A stretch of 64,000 nt of DNA, taken from positions 80,600,422-80,664,421 of the forward strand of contig CM061140.1 in the NCBI GenBank assembly GCA_030789695.1, in the 5' to 3' direction. The notes beneath the pieces were generated by a model. It was not told the origin of the DNA. It was given only the letters and a program-made list of their open reading frames with translations, and ran no database searches. The translations under genes were made by a program, and so were the position numbers. The DNA is from Scilla litardierei. Its lineage: Eukaryota; Streptophyta; Magnoliopsida; Asparagales; Asparagaceae. Positions 53,526 to 64,000 of the stretch are shown here, in pieces. Position 1 is the first letter of the stretch; each line of letters opens with the position of its first letter.

Positions 53526-54954
53526 GTAATACCTTATTTTCATGTATACGAGTATTGCATTCGTATTTCTGATCGTATTTATATGCATATAATTTTTGTG
53601 TATTTTAGGAATTTTTTCTTAATTTTTACAAAATGAAAATCATTTTTAAATGGTTTTAAACATTATTAGATTAATGATATGTGCAATATTTGGATGAAAT
53701 ACATGGTATATAATGTGGTAAATAGTATTATCAATGTATTCCTATTTTCGTAAAAATGAAATTTTTTGGAAAATCCCTTACGTGACACTAAAGCCTATTA
53801 TGTGTCATGTGCTCCTTAATTCAAAATCTCCATGGAACACCTAAGAGCCACTTGGCTCTTGATTAGCAAAGGAAATTGATGATGGTGATGGCTTCATATT
53901 TTTCTTAGGGAAAAAGAAAGAAAAGAGAAAGGGAAAAGAAAAGGGTAAAAGAAAAGAGAAAGCCATAGACAAAATGAAAGTAAAAAAGAAAACCAAAACA
54001 AAAGCCAAATCCCTTCATCTTCTCCCTCACCTCAACCATGCCAAACCCCCATCAGCCCACCATTGCTCATCCATCCTCCTCTATTAGGCTGAATTCCACC
54101 ACCATTCCCATTGTTGAAGATGAAGAAGGTAGAAAAGAAGGGAACTTGGAGGAACTTTGGAGAAGAAGAAGAAGAGAAAGAAGAAGGGCCAAAGCTTGAA
54201 GAGAGAAGAACATTGAGGTAGGAACTCTAAACACTCTAGTTAGGTTTCAATCTTAGAATTGAGGTAGGAATCCTCACTCTTAATGTCATGTAAGTATTAG
54301 TTGTTGTAGTAGCATGTTGAAGTAAATTGTATTAGTAAGATGTTATTTTTTATTATTTCAGTTCTGTACTTTGATTTCAATTGAGCATAACATTTATTCT
54401 ACTGCTTCAAAAATTATGAATTAATATAATTCGGAAAGCTAATTTAGTTAGCTACAACTTCCATTTAGATACTAAGTTTAAAATATGTCTGGAACTAGAC
54501 TTAAACTGATAATCTTTAATATAATGTCGTTTCTGGCAGCATCTTCTTATTGTGGTACTCTGTTCTTATTTTTGTGTTGAGTATAACTTTCGTTCTAGGT
54601 CTCCAAAAATTATGTTTTAATATGATTTGGAAAGCTCTTGAAGTTACCTAAAACTTTTATTTAAATCTTAGATTCAAATTATGCATGTATTTAGATTGAA
54701 TTATTGATCTATGTCGTAGTGTCAAATTATGGACAGATTCTGTTGTTTTCAGTTCCTGCAACGAATTCAATTGCGCATAAATCTCAGTACAGTTACCTAA
54801 ATACTATAATATAAGATAATTTGGAAATCTTATTAAGTTATCTCCAACTTTCATGTTGGTATCAACCTCAGATTTAGACTGTAATTGGTCTGTAACATCT
54901 GATTTCCATCTGTGTGTCAATTTAGGCAGATTCTGCTACTATTATTGAATAGCT
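53526..54954 (+). repeat. AT-rich LTR-like sequence
   Basis: Begins TGTAATACC, a common start of plant gypsy LTRs, and contains an A/G-rich then C-rich leader-like stretch (53905-54120). No reading frame is supported. It is cut on the right by the copia LTR at 54955. No second copy is in the window, so the call is tentative. Confidence 0.3.
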
Positions 54955-56770
54955 TGTAAGGATCCTGTCTATGGAGAAAACACTAGAAGGGGGTTGAATA
55001 GTGTTTAAGCAATTTAAAACGATAGTTACACCAAATTAAAATGCTAACCAACAATATAGTGCGAAATTAGAATTTAAACCCAGATAAGAAACAAATGCAA
55101 ACATAATTATGTTTTAGGGTTCGGATTACCCAAGTCACTTCCCGACTTGTTTCCAGTAATCCTACGTCCCTTCCACCTAGAAAACTCCGGATACTCAAGT
55201 TAGAACCCAAACGTGAGGTTTCCTTAAAACCCACTTGTAGTAACCCTACAAGTGAAATCGAATACAATCGATGTTCTTGACTCCCACAACTTGGGAGCAA
55301 GCAAACCGCTCTCACAACCCGAGAGCAAATTCAAATTACAAAAGTAATGAAATTATGAAAGCAACACTTACAATCACCTATGCCTTGAGGTAGAACTTGA
55401 AGGAGAAGTGTGATGTGTGTTGAAGACTCTCTTGGAAGATAGGAGAAGGCCCTTTCTCTTGACTGCACCAAATACCTAGAGGATCACTCTTTGGTTCTAG
55501 GTTGGAGAGCAAGAGATCAAAGATTTGGAATTCTAAGGGCTTTAGATTTGAGAGCTTTAAACTTTAGAAATGGAAGCTTAAGAGATAACTTGGAAGAATT
55601 GGTAACCTCTCAATGGAACAGTAGAAGCCCCATTTATAGGTTTCTCAAATCCACAAAACAGTTTAGGCAAAAACCCTTTTGGAATCCGTGAGAAAATTCT
55701 CAACGGATAGAAACTGAACTCGCGACAGTCAATTGTTGTAGAAACCACAGTCGACTGTTGCACAGTCAACATGGGTAGGTAAGAATTCATAACGGTAACT
55801 TACCACGTGGACAGTCAACTGATGAAGCAAAGATAGTCGACTATTGAACCAATAGGTGACTATAAATCCTTCTACAGGCGACTGGCTGAGAGATGTGTAA
55901 GTTGAAGAAATCTGGAAATCCTGTAAGATAACATGACAGCCGACTGATGTAGATAATACAGTCGACTGTTAATCAGAACAGACGACTGTAAATCCTTATG
56001 CAAACGACTGTCAAATACCCTGAGAATTTCCAGAGAGCTGAGTCAATAAATGGGCTCACAGACAGACGACTGTTGCAGCATACACAGTCGACTGATCCAA
56101 GGGACAGTCGACTGTATATTCAACATAAGTCGACTGGCTGTAAACGTCAGATTAACAAAGTTTGGGCAGAAGATAGACATGCGACTGATTTACAAAACAC
56201 AGTCGACTGTCACTTGGACATGCACATATGAATCGTTCATCAGTAGCATGTGCGAAATAAACAGAAAGGCCCAAAAATAGATTGTAAAAGTTTGTGCATA
56301 ACAGACGACTGTAGAACAAAACACAGTCCACTATTTTTGAGACAGACGACTATAAAACGTTCGACAGTCACTGTTATAAACAATCCAAGCACAATCACTA
56401 AAGAAATGAATTGGGGGTCAAAGGACAATTGATCTAATGATGTCCTAAGACTGAAATGAAGATGTGTGTGAGTGCTCCATCAATGTTCTACTTCTAAGCT
56501 ACATACTAGAAGAGATAAAAGAAAATTACATTGACGAATTCTCTCTTCTATCTATCGTATGAGCTTGAAGTCTTCATGGAGCTTCAATCAACATCTACAA
56601 TCACCCAATCCATTTTCATTAGCCTTCAATTAACTTTGAGTGTCATCCATTATTAGTAGATCTTCATAAATAGCTTAGGCAATGGATTAACTGCAAAATA
56701 GGGGATTAGTCACAAGTATTTATGTTTGCTCATCATTAACACCAAGTAGGGAGAAGTCCAATACTCAACA
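54955..56770 (-). repeat. Copia LTR (about 1.8 kb, minus orientation)
   Basis: On the minus strand it starts TGTTGAGTATTGGAC at 56770, right after a polypurine tract (AAAAAGGAGGGAA, 56771-56783), and ends near CTCCATAGACAGGATCC..TTACA at 54955. A text like CACTATTCAACCCCCTTC near the end is typical of SIRE-type copia LTRs. It contains the ACAGTCGACTGT repeat field. Homologous sequence is at 43175-43612. Confidence 0.65.
55715..56370. repeat. Field of ACAGTCGACTGT palindromes
   Basis: About twenty perfect or one-or-two-mismatch copies of the 12-base palindrome ACAGTCGACTGT or its half-site, at irregular spacings of about 20-40 bases, some paired head to head (55975-56010, 56062-56115). They sit in the middle of the copia LTR. 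Confidence 0.85.
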
Positions 56771-57390
56771 TTCCCTCCTTTTTGATGATGACAAACAAAC
56801 ATAAACAAAAAGATAAATAATTGTGCTTATGAAAACTTACTCCCCCTACATAGATGCCATTCAAGTTAGTCAACAAATATTAAGACATCTACATATCAAT
56901 TGAAGCAAATGAGTAAGATACTAAGAATTTAATTCAAGAAATCTTGGAATAAAAATCCTTATTCAATATAATCTTACTCCCCCTGAATCTAAGGCAACTT
57001 CAATCTTAGATTCAAAATGTTAGAACATACTTAGCACATTCATTATGAATCTTGTATGTTTATTTCTCTCCCCCTATGGCATTATCCAAAAAGGTGGGAG
57101 TAAATAACAACAACAATAATCGTGCTAAATACTAACTAACAACAATCAATGAGTATAAAGATATATGGAATCAAAAATCTCATAAAAGCACATCATATAC
57201 TTATGTGAATAGAGGAATTGAAGTCCAATATCAACATTTTAGATATTCTAAAAAAATAGTTTCAAAAATGCAGCACATCAGAGATATCATGAATAAACCA
57301 ATATCAAATCCTATATAGTCTCATAAGCACATCATAAGAGAATAAATCATTCATGGAGACAACATCACACAGATAAGATAATCAATTATA
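56771..57390 (-). mobile_element. 3' internal end of the copia element
   Basis: Carries three pyrimidine tracts that read on the minus strand as polypurine tracts (near 56775, 56842-56850 and 57070-57076), as in SIRE-type elements with repeated tracts. Matches 42885-43170. No pol coding is left. Confidence 0.6.
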
Positions 57391-58560
57391 CAAGGTGTGA
57401 CACATGAGATCCTCTCGCAGGCGATCCCTCAGGTGATCCTCTCGCATGTACCCATTTTGAAATAACCCCATTTGCAGGTACCCTCTTGCGATCCCTCAGG
57501 TGATCCTTTGTCGCCTGCTTCTTCTTCTTCTTCTTCTTCTTCTTCTTCTGAAAATTAATCACTTTGCAGTTTTTGAATGAACTTCTTTTGTTTAAAGCAT
57601 CACTTTGCAGTTTTTGAATTAATCTGAAAATTGAAAATTGATTCCAGTTTTTGAAATTTGCAGGTACCCTCTCGCAGGTACCCATTTTGCAGTGATCCTC
57701 CCTCAGGTGAAGAAGAGCAAAATTTGCAGGTACCCTCCTTTGTCGCCTGCTGCTGCTGCTGCTTCTTCTTCTTCTTTTGTTATTTGGTATTTGGCTATGC
57801 TTTAAATTTTTTGCAAATTAATCTGAGATTTGTGCAAAAAATCATGTACCTTTGCAAAAAATTTGCAAACCTATAACTTCATCATTTGCAAAAAATTTCT
57901 AGTATTCCAGAATATCAAATTTTGTTCAAGAGTATAACACAAAATCATTTTCCAGTAAATTTTGTTCAAGAGTATAACACAAATTTTTCAGAATAGCAAA
58001 ATTCTTTGTCGCCTATACCCATTTTGCAGTGATCCTCCCTCAGGTGATCCTTTGTCGCCTTCTTCTTCTTCTTCTTCTTCTTTTATGAATTACAGGACCA
58101 AGTGAACTTCTTTTCTTTGATAAAGTGTAATAATCTGAGATTTGTGCAAAAAATCATGTACCTTTGCAAAAAAATTGCAAACCTATAGCACAAAATCATT
58201 TTCAGTATAGCAAAATTTTCCAGAATAGCAAATTTTGTAATAATCTGAGATTTGTGCAAATTAAATTGTTTGTTATTTGGTAATTGGCTATGCTTTAAAT
58301 TGTTTGCAAATTAATCTGAGATTTGTGCAAAAAATCCTGTACCTTTGCAAAAAATTTGCAAACCTATAACACAAAATCATTTTCAGTATAGCAAAATTTT
58401 CCAGAATAGCAAATTTTGTTCACAAGTATAACACAAAATCATTTTCCAGTAAATTTTGTTCAAAAGTATAACACAAATTTTCCAGAATAGCAAAATTATG
58501 GGAAGAGGGGGTATAATTTTTACTTGCTTTCATTGGAAAGATTAACATCTCCAATCTAAT
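57391..58560. repeat. Microsatellites and local duplications
   Basis: (TTC)n at about 57521-57549 and 58059-58083. Repeated phrases GCAGGTACCCTC and GATCCTCCCTCAGGTGA at 57405-57735 and 58025-58045. A block ATCTGAGATTTGTGCAAAAA..TTTGCAAACCTATA is present at 57821, 58132 and 58315. No gene. Confidence 0.85.
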
Positions 58561-58571
58561 AATATTCAAGT

Positions 58572-58862
58572 ATGGATTCATTAGCAGGTATAGAAAATTT
58601 TATATTATGGCCTGTATTTGTGCAATATCAGAATTTAAAAGCCTTTGAGAAATTTATAAGAAACAAAACTACATATGCAAGTCCAGATAGTACCAGATCA
58701 GGAGGTGTACCATCAAAGAGTAATCCAGAAATTCCTAAAGATGCACAGTATGCAGGAGTCCATGTAAAGTATAGACGCCAACCTTATAATGAAGAAGTCA
58801 TGCTTAAAATTAATACCGTGGTATTAACAAAAATACCTGCTAAAGAAAGTAATGTGATATAG
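58572..58862 (+). CDS. Unrecognised 96-codon open frame
   Basis: Starts MDSLAGIENFILWPVFVQYQ and ends IPAKESNVI. Composition is protein-like: mixed hydrophobic, basic and polar residues, with no low complexity, unlike the repeats around it. It directly follows the duplicated AT-rich block. No domain or family is recognised; it may be an exon or a remnant of an element gene. Confidence 0.35.
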   Translation: MDSLAGIENFILWPVFVQYQNLKAFEKFIRNKTTYASPDSTRSGGVPSKSNPEIPKDAQYAGVHVKYRRQPYNEEVMLKINTVVLTKIPAKESNVI

Positions 58863-59029
58863 GGATCATTATTCACATATTAAATAATAGGGATCATTAT
58901 TCACATATTAAGTAATAGCGTAAACTGAATGATTTCCAGACTGAAAATATGAATTGAAACGTCGCCATGCAAGATTCAATTCAAGTATGTAATAGCTGTA
59001 TGATACCATTTTTAAACCCATCTGCTAAT

Positions 59030-60608
59030 TGAGATATCACTCTCTGGCGTGAACAAAAGATTGCACGCTAACTCCCAAGTGTAGGAGGTCGCCAAGTAGT
59101 AAAAATCCTAGTGAGCCTAGGGTCGAACACGGGGACAACTTGCTTACAATCAACAACGGACACAATTAGCTTAAGCGGTGTGAGAAATACCACCCTTTGG
59201 GGGTGAGGATTAGTTGAGGAAATTTTTAGAACACCCTACCGTTAAGCATGTAAACAACGAAATATGTAGGATAGCAAACAAAGATGAGAAATGTGAGTGT
59301 TCATGGTTGCATGGTGTAGTCGGGCTTCAAACTCCATTTCGAATCACTACGATCCCTCATCCGGCTAAGGAGAGAGTGATCGGATAGTTTGGCATTTCAT
59401 CGAACACGTTGAGTGCGAAAAGATAGTGAATGAAACATTGAGAAAATTTTACAATAAACACAATAGAGAGGATCCACTAGGATGAGCCTCTCTTTGGATT
59501 TCCCACTAGGGTTCCAATAGACAACCCTAACTCAATGTTTCATCCACATACAAGAGGTTAAAATCAAGTTGGAAATGAAATCTACAAGCCCAACATACAA
59601 CCATCCACCATAAACACACACAATAAGACTAGCCACTCATTATACACAAGAACACTATATTTGATTTCAAAATCAACATCCAAATGTTTTTACAAGCAAC
59701 AAAGTTCAACAAGAGAAATGAAGAAAATACAAGCTTAAGGCAAAGACACCCCCTTTTGAGAAGATAGCTTCCCCCTTTGTCTTCTCCCTTGAGCTCTTCT
59801 CCTTCTCCAAGCTTTCCCAAGCCCTAGATTTCTTTTAGAGGAGAACACCCAAGAGAAAACCCAAAAAAACTGCTAAAAAAACTAACTCTCCCACAAAACA
59901 CTTCAGCCCAAGAAATAAAACAGAACACAATTTTCGTGCAGGCCCAGATCATTTTCCTTTTTTTTCATCTGCCCAAGAAAAATCGGGCCTCAGAACAGAA
60001 TCGCAACCCCGGGGGGGGGGGGGGGTTTAATTATCCAGGGGGGCCCGCCCCCCCCTTCAGCGCAGCGTCTGTGCTTGAAACAAAAAGGGGGGGGGCACGT
60101 GGCCCCCCCGCGTTCGCGTCCCCCGCTCCTTGAGCGGGGGCTTTCGCCCGCTGGGCGCCTGGCGGGCCGGCTAGGCGGGCCGGCCCGCTGGGCGTAAAAC
60201 CTTTTTAATTTTAATTTTTTTTATTTTTTATTATTGAATAGAACAGCAGCTGCAGCGGCCCGCTCAGAAGCGGGCCGCGGGCCTCAAGGCCCAGTAAGTT
60301 TTTTTTGTTTTCCCCTTTAATAATTCCCAGAAATTCCCAGGTTGTTCCAATAATTCACCAAAATTAGCTCCAACCTTAGAAAAATCCTTGAAAAATTCCA
60401 GAAAATCTGGAAAATTCCCAGGAGTACCTGAAAAATAAGAGGAGCTAAAATTAGTCACTAGAAATTGTATTTTATGTATAAAATGAGTTTAGGCGTTAAT
60501 AAACCATGATATTACGAAAATGCAAGTAACAACGCCAAAATTGATATGATATACACATAAAATACCCAGAAATGGGGGGGAAATAAGCAATTTATACCCC
60601 GAATCACA
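59030..60608 (-). repeat. LTR of the Athila-like element (about 1.6 kb)
   Basis: On the minus strand it starts TGTGATTCGGGG at 60608, right after the purine tract AGTTGGGGGG (60609-60618), and ends GATATCTCA at 59030, giving TG..CA. It includes a G/C homopolymer region (60010-60190) and the phrase GTGTAGGAGGTCGCCAAG (59090, + strand), which I associate with plant gypsy LTRs. The other LTR lies outside the window. Confidence 0.65.
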
Positions 60609-60618
60609 CCCCCCAACT

Positions 60619-61812
60619 AGCTATTTGCTAGTCCCTAGCAAATCAAGCGATACATTTGGATAAAAATGAAAACATGCACCAACCTCACCATATTCTCATG
60701 GCATACCCCAAATGTTATTTCCAATTGAATTCAAAGTCACTATAACCAATGTATGAAAGTAAATAATAAGTGACACACTCTTCAATCCAATTCAAAGAAA
60801 AGTGAGGTAATAAGCCCGTATCACACGTATCGGGATATCACGATGTCATGAATGCTAATCTTCGAGGAAATGGCCAATACAAAAGAAATTTTTCTCTAAG
60901 TTGTGGAGGAATGAGATTTGCAAAATTCATGTTCATTATTCACTCAATTATTTATAATCTTTTTCTTTTCATTTTCTTTTCTACTTTTTTTTGTGTGCAC
61001 TCCCCTAAATCTTCTCTTTCGTGTCATCCCCAATGTTTCGTGGGGCACCGACTACTTGACAAGACTAGAGGAACGATGCACCGATATTTTTTTGTTTTGT
61101 TTTGTTTTGTGTGTGTGTGTGTGTTTTTTTTGCATACACGCGATAACGCAATATAGGCAAAAGGTGAAATGATTTCTAAATCTCGTCTTTGGCGTCCTCC
61201 CCAATGTTTCGTGGGGTACCGACTACTAAACTTGATTAGAAAGACAATTCACAAATATTACTCTCATTCTCATTCTCCAACATGAATTAGCAATTCATTC
61301 ATCCACTCCTAAGAAGAAAATAATGCATAACAAATTGGCCATCTCCTATCCAATCAAAAACTACATCGTTCATCCCAACATGAAATTTCTTACATTACAC
61401 TTTTCCCAAATTGTTTCAAATAGAGTATCACAACATATGAAAAAGTCTCATTCATGGTATATTAGCATTTGAAATCAAATTGGAAAAGAAGTTAAAACAC
61501 GCCAATCAAATATTCATGAGTTGACACCAAAATAGGATTTGAATCCAAATGTATGCATGAAGATGTAGCATGAAAGGGATCAAGCACAAAGCTAGCAAAT
61601 GAGCAAGGATAGTCCATGATAAGCTCGCAAGATATTGGAAGTGACCAAAGGGATGTCTCCACAATTTTTTTTTTAAAAACAACTAACTATACATCCTAAA
61701 CATCCTAAAACAACCAAACAACAAACTACAACCCTCCCCCCAACTAAATATATGCATTGTCCTCAATGGATGAAAGGGTAGTAGAAGCAAAAGTTGGAAC
61801 AAACACACCTAT
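60619..61812 (-). other. Non-coding 3' region of the Athila-like element
   Basis: Contains a duplicated phrase CCCCAATGTTTCGTGGGG with GTACCGACTAC-type text (61029 and 61200) and AT-rich sequence. An env-like gene is not recognisable. The apparent frame at 60848-61156 is Phe- and Cys-rich low complexity. Confidence 0.5.
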
Positions 61813-63990
61813 TTAGTCGCCGCCCGAAGGCGGGTCTGCAAGCTCCTCGGTGTTTCGCTCCTTAGCCCACGAATCAAAATAAGGCTTCAAACGTTGTCCA
61901 TTGACCTTGAACTCGCTCCCATCTATTTTATTCACCAAGGTCACCGCACCATGATTGTAGACATGTTTCACCACGAACGGCCCGGACCATCTAGATCTCA
62001 ATTTTCCCGGAAAGAGATGAAGCCGGGAGTTGTATAATAGCACGCTTTGGCCCGGAAAAAATTCCCTCCTCAAAATCATTTTGTCATGCTCAAATTTCAT
62101 GCGCTCCTTGGCTATTTTGGCATTGTCATATGCATCCCGCCGTAACTCCTCCAATTCAAAAATCTGCAATTTACGAAAATTATTGGATGAGTCACAAATG
62201 GAATTAAATTGTTTAATTGCCCAAAATGATTTGTGCTCTAACTCCACGGGCAAATGGCAATGTTTTCCATAAACAATCCTATATGGCGACATTCCTAAAA
62301 TTTTTTTGTAAGCGGTCCGATATGCCCAAAGTGTTTACGACAATCGGACACTCCAATCCTTGCGTGTAGGATTCACCGTTTTTTGTAGGATGTTTTTGAT
62401 CTCTTTATTAGCCAATTCCGCTTGGCCATTGGTTTGGGGGTGGTAAGGTGTGGAAATTTTGTGTGTGACCCCAAACCTCTTCATCAAGTTAGAGAATGGT
62501 TTATTGCAAAAATGAGAGCCACCATCGCTAATAATAGCTTTGGGAACTCCAAAACGTGCAAAAATATTTTCTTTGAGAAATTTTAGCACGGTAGCACCCT
62601 CATTGTTCCTACATGCAATGGCCTCCACCCATTTGGATACGTAATCAACGGCCACCAATATATATGTGTACCCAAATGAAATGGGGAATGGCCCCATAAA
62701 ATCTATGCCCCAACAATCAAAAATTTCAATTTCTAAGATCGGGTTCAAGGGCATCATGTTTCTTTTTGTTATTCCCCCTAACTTTTGACATGGCACACAA
62801 GATTTACAATATGTGTATGTGTCCTTAAACATGGTGGGCCAATAAAATCCACATTGTAAAATTTTGGCCACCGTTTTATGGGCGGAAAAGTGTCCCCCAC
62901 AGGCACCACAATGACAAAAATGTAATACACTAGCAAACTCGTCATTTGGCACACACTTCCTAACAATTTGGTCGGAACAATATTTGTACAAGTATGGATC
63001 ATCGAAAAAGAATGATTTTAACTCATGTTTAAATCTCCTTATGTCCCGAATCGACCAAAAGTGAGGAAACTTACCGGAAACCAAGTAGTTTGCAATATCG
63101 GCATACCACGGCAAGGAAGACACGGCAAAAAGTTGCTCATCCGGAAATGCATCATGAATTGGTGTGGTGGTGGGCTCGTTCCCAAAAGTAAGCCGTGACA
63201 AATGATCCGCCACCAAGTTTTCCACGCCCTTCTTATCCTTGATCACGACGTGGAATTCCTGCAAAAGAAAAATCCATCTAATAAGCCTTGGTTTAGCGTC
63301 TTTCTTTGAAAGCAAATACTTTAGGGCCGCATGATCTGTAAAAATGAGAATGGGTGACCCTAAGATGTAACTCCTAAACTTCTCCAAGGCAAACACTACG
63401 GCGAGCAATTCTTTCTCCGTTGTTGTGTAGTTCTTTTGGGCTTCATTGAGGGTTTTGCTCGCGTAGTAGATTACACATGGTACTTTCTCCCTCTTTTGAC
63501 CAAGCACCGCTCCCACGGTGAAATCACTTGCATCACACATGATCTCGAATGGGAGGCTCCAATCCGGCACCTGCAAAATGGGAGAAGTAGTCAATGAGCA
63601 CTTTAATAATTCAAATGAAGATTGACACTCACGTGTCCAAATAAATTCGGCATCAAGAGTTAGCAAATGGCAAAGAGGTCGGGAGATGGCACTAAAGTCC
63701 TTGATGAAACGACGATAGAATCCCGCATGCCCAAGAAATGACCGCACATCCCTCACGGTTTTTGGAGCCGGTAACTTTTCAATTATCTCAACTTTGGCTC
63801 GGTCTACCTCCATTCCTTGCTTTGAGACTTTATGTCCAAGAACCATCCCCTCCGTAGCCATGAAGTGGCATTTCTCCCAATTTAGGAGGAGGTTCTTCTC
63901 AATGCATCTACTCAAAACCAAAGAAAGGTTAGATAAACAACTTTCAAATGAGACTCCAAAAACCGAAAAGTCATCCATAAAAATCTCCAC
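61813..63990 (-). pseudogene. pol: Athila-like gypsy pol: end of RT, RNase H, integrase
   Basis: Minus strand, entering from the right edge. RT palm FMDDFSVFG (catalytic DD) is followed by [14 protein letters not shown]; RNase H by CDASDFTVGAVLGQ, TEKELLAVVFALEKFR and TDHAALKYLL. Integrase has CKSCVPCQKLG (zinc), WGIDFMGPF (Asp), ISDGGSHFCN (Asp) and TNGQAELANKEIK (Glu), then a C-terminal part with [16 protein letters not shown] (61813-62292). FMDDFSVFG and NWEKCHFM are typical of the Athila clade. A TAA at 62335-62337 interrupts integrase just before LWAYRTAY; the frame is otherwise continuous, with no chromodomain. The protease and gag lie beyond the window. Confidence 0.88.
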
Positions 63991-64000
63991 AATTTCAACC

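Noticed and set aside
60848..61172. Phe/Cys-rich frames suggesting a membrane or env protein
   Set aside because: They translate T-rich and (GT)n low-complexity sequence in the non-coding 3' part of the Athila-like element.
1..64000. tRNA, rRNA or known structured ncRNA genes
   Set aside because: I looked for tRNA A- and B-box patterns and rRNA-like stretches and saw none that I could support.

Overview
The window is repeat-dominated nuclear DNA from a flowering plant, probably a eudicot. The evidence is a Ty3/gypsy chromovirus with plant-type GT-AG introns, Athila-like and Ty1/copia elements, a Helitron end, CACTA ends, FAR1/MULE-type zinc-finger proteins fused to OTU proteases, and fragments of plant polygalacturonase, pectate lyase, F-box/FBD and BRCT-domain genes. 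No ordinary intact housekeeping gene is visible. There is one assembly gap, 500 N at 44108-44607. The species cannot be read from the sequence.

Region 1 (1-17 kb) is a mosaic of duplicated non-coding modules, 0.5-1.8 kb each, in direct and inverted order. It carries foldbacks, a recurrent CCAAT-TATA cassette, captured gene fragments (BRCT at 8.4 kb; F-box/LRR/FBD with its intron at 10.5 kb), GC-rich tandem repeats at 12.8-13.6 kb and a 34-bp minisatellite. Running through it is a short motif, GCTCAACGCGCACAACGG, in both orientations and often in palindromic pairs. The same motif flanks the genes of region 2.

Region 2 (17-42 kb) holds three related zinc-finger/OTU genes. Copy A (17.1-19.4 kb, minus) and copy B (20.5-21.3 plus 32.0-32.8 kb, minus) join a FAR1/MULE-type zinc finger to an OTU cysteine protease through an acidic linker and have no transposase domain. 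Copy C (36.8-39.7 kb, plus) has zinc finger, MULE transposase and OTU, but the second catalytic Asp of the transposase appears to be Ala. A has an in-frame stop. B has a frameshift and is split by a young 10.7-kb Ty3/gypsy element (21292-31987, target duplication ATTCT). B and C are divergent around a 34-bp repeat array, which is itself interrupted by a 2.7-kb solo LTR related to the gypsy LTR. The gypsy LTRs are unusual: covarying hairpin tandem repeats, an acidic coding exon shared with the solo LTR, a telo-box/site II/G-box promoter, and an inverted LTR copy where a tRNA primer site is expected. A coiled-coil transposon-associated gene lies at 40.7-41.6 kb (minus).

Region 3 (42-64 kb) is nested transposon debris: copia LTR fragments, a 187-bp satellite running into the gap, a Helitron 3' end, a small inverted-repeat element, a truncated polygalacturonase followed by a pectate lyase fragment, CACTA termini, a decayed copia element containing a possible small acidic-protein gene, a copia LTR rich in ACAGTCGACTGT palindromes, microsatellites, and an Athila-like element (LTR 59.0-60.6 kb, pol 61.8-64.0 kb, minus) that runs off the right edge.

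The parts most likely to be under-described are the zinc-finger/OTU gene trio with its palindromic motif arrays, and the structured LTR leader of the gypsy element.
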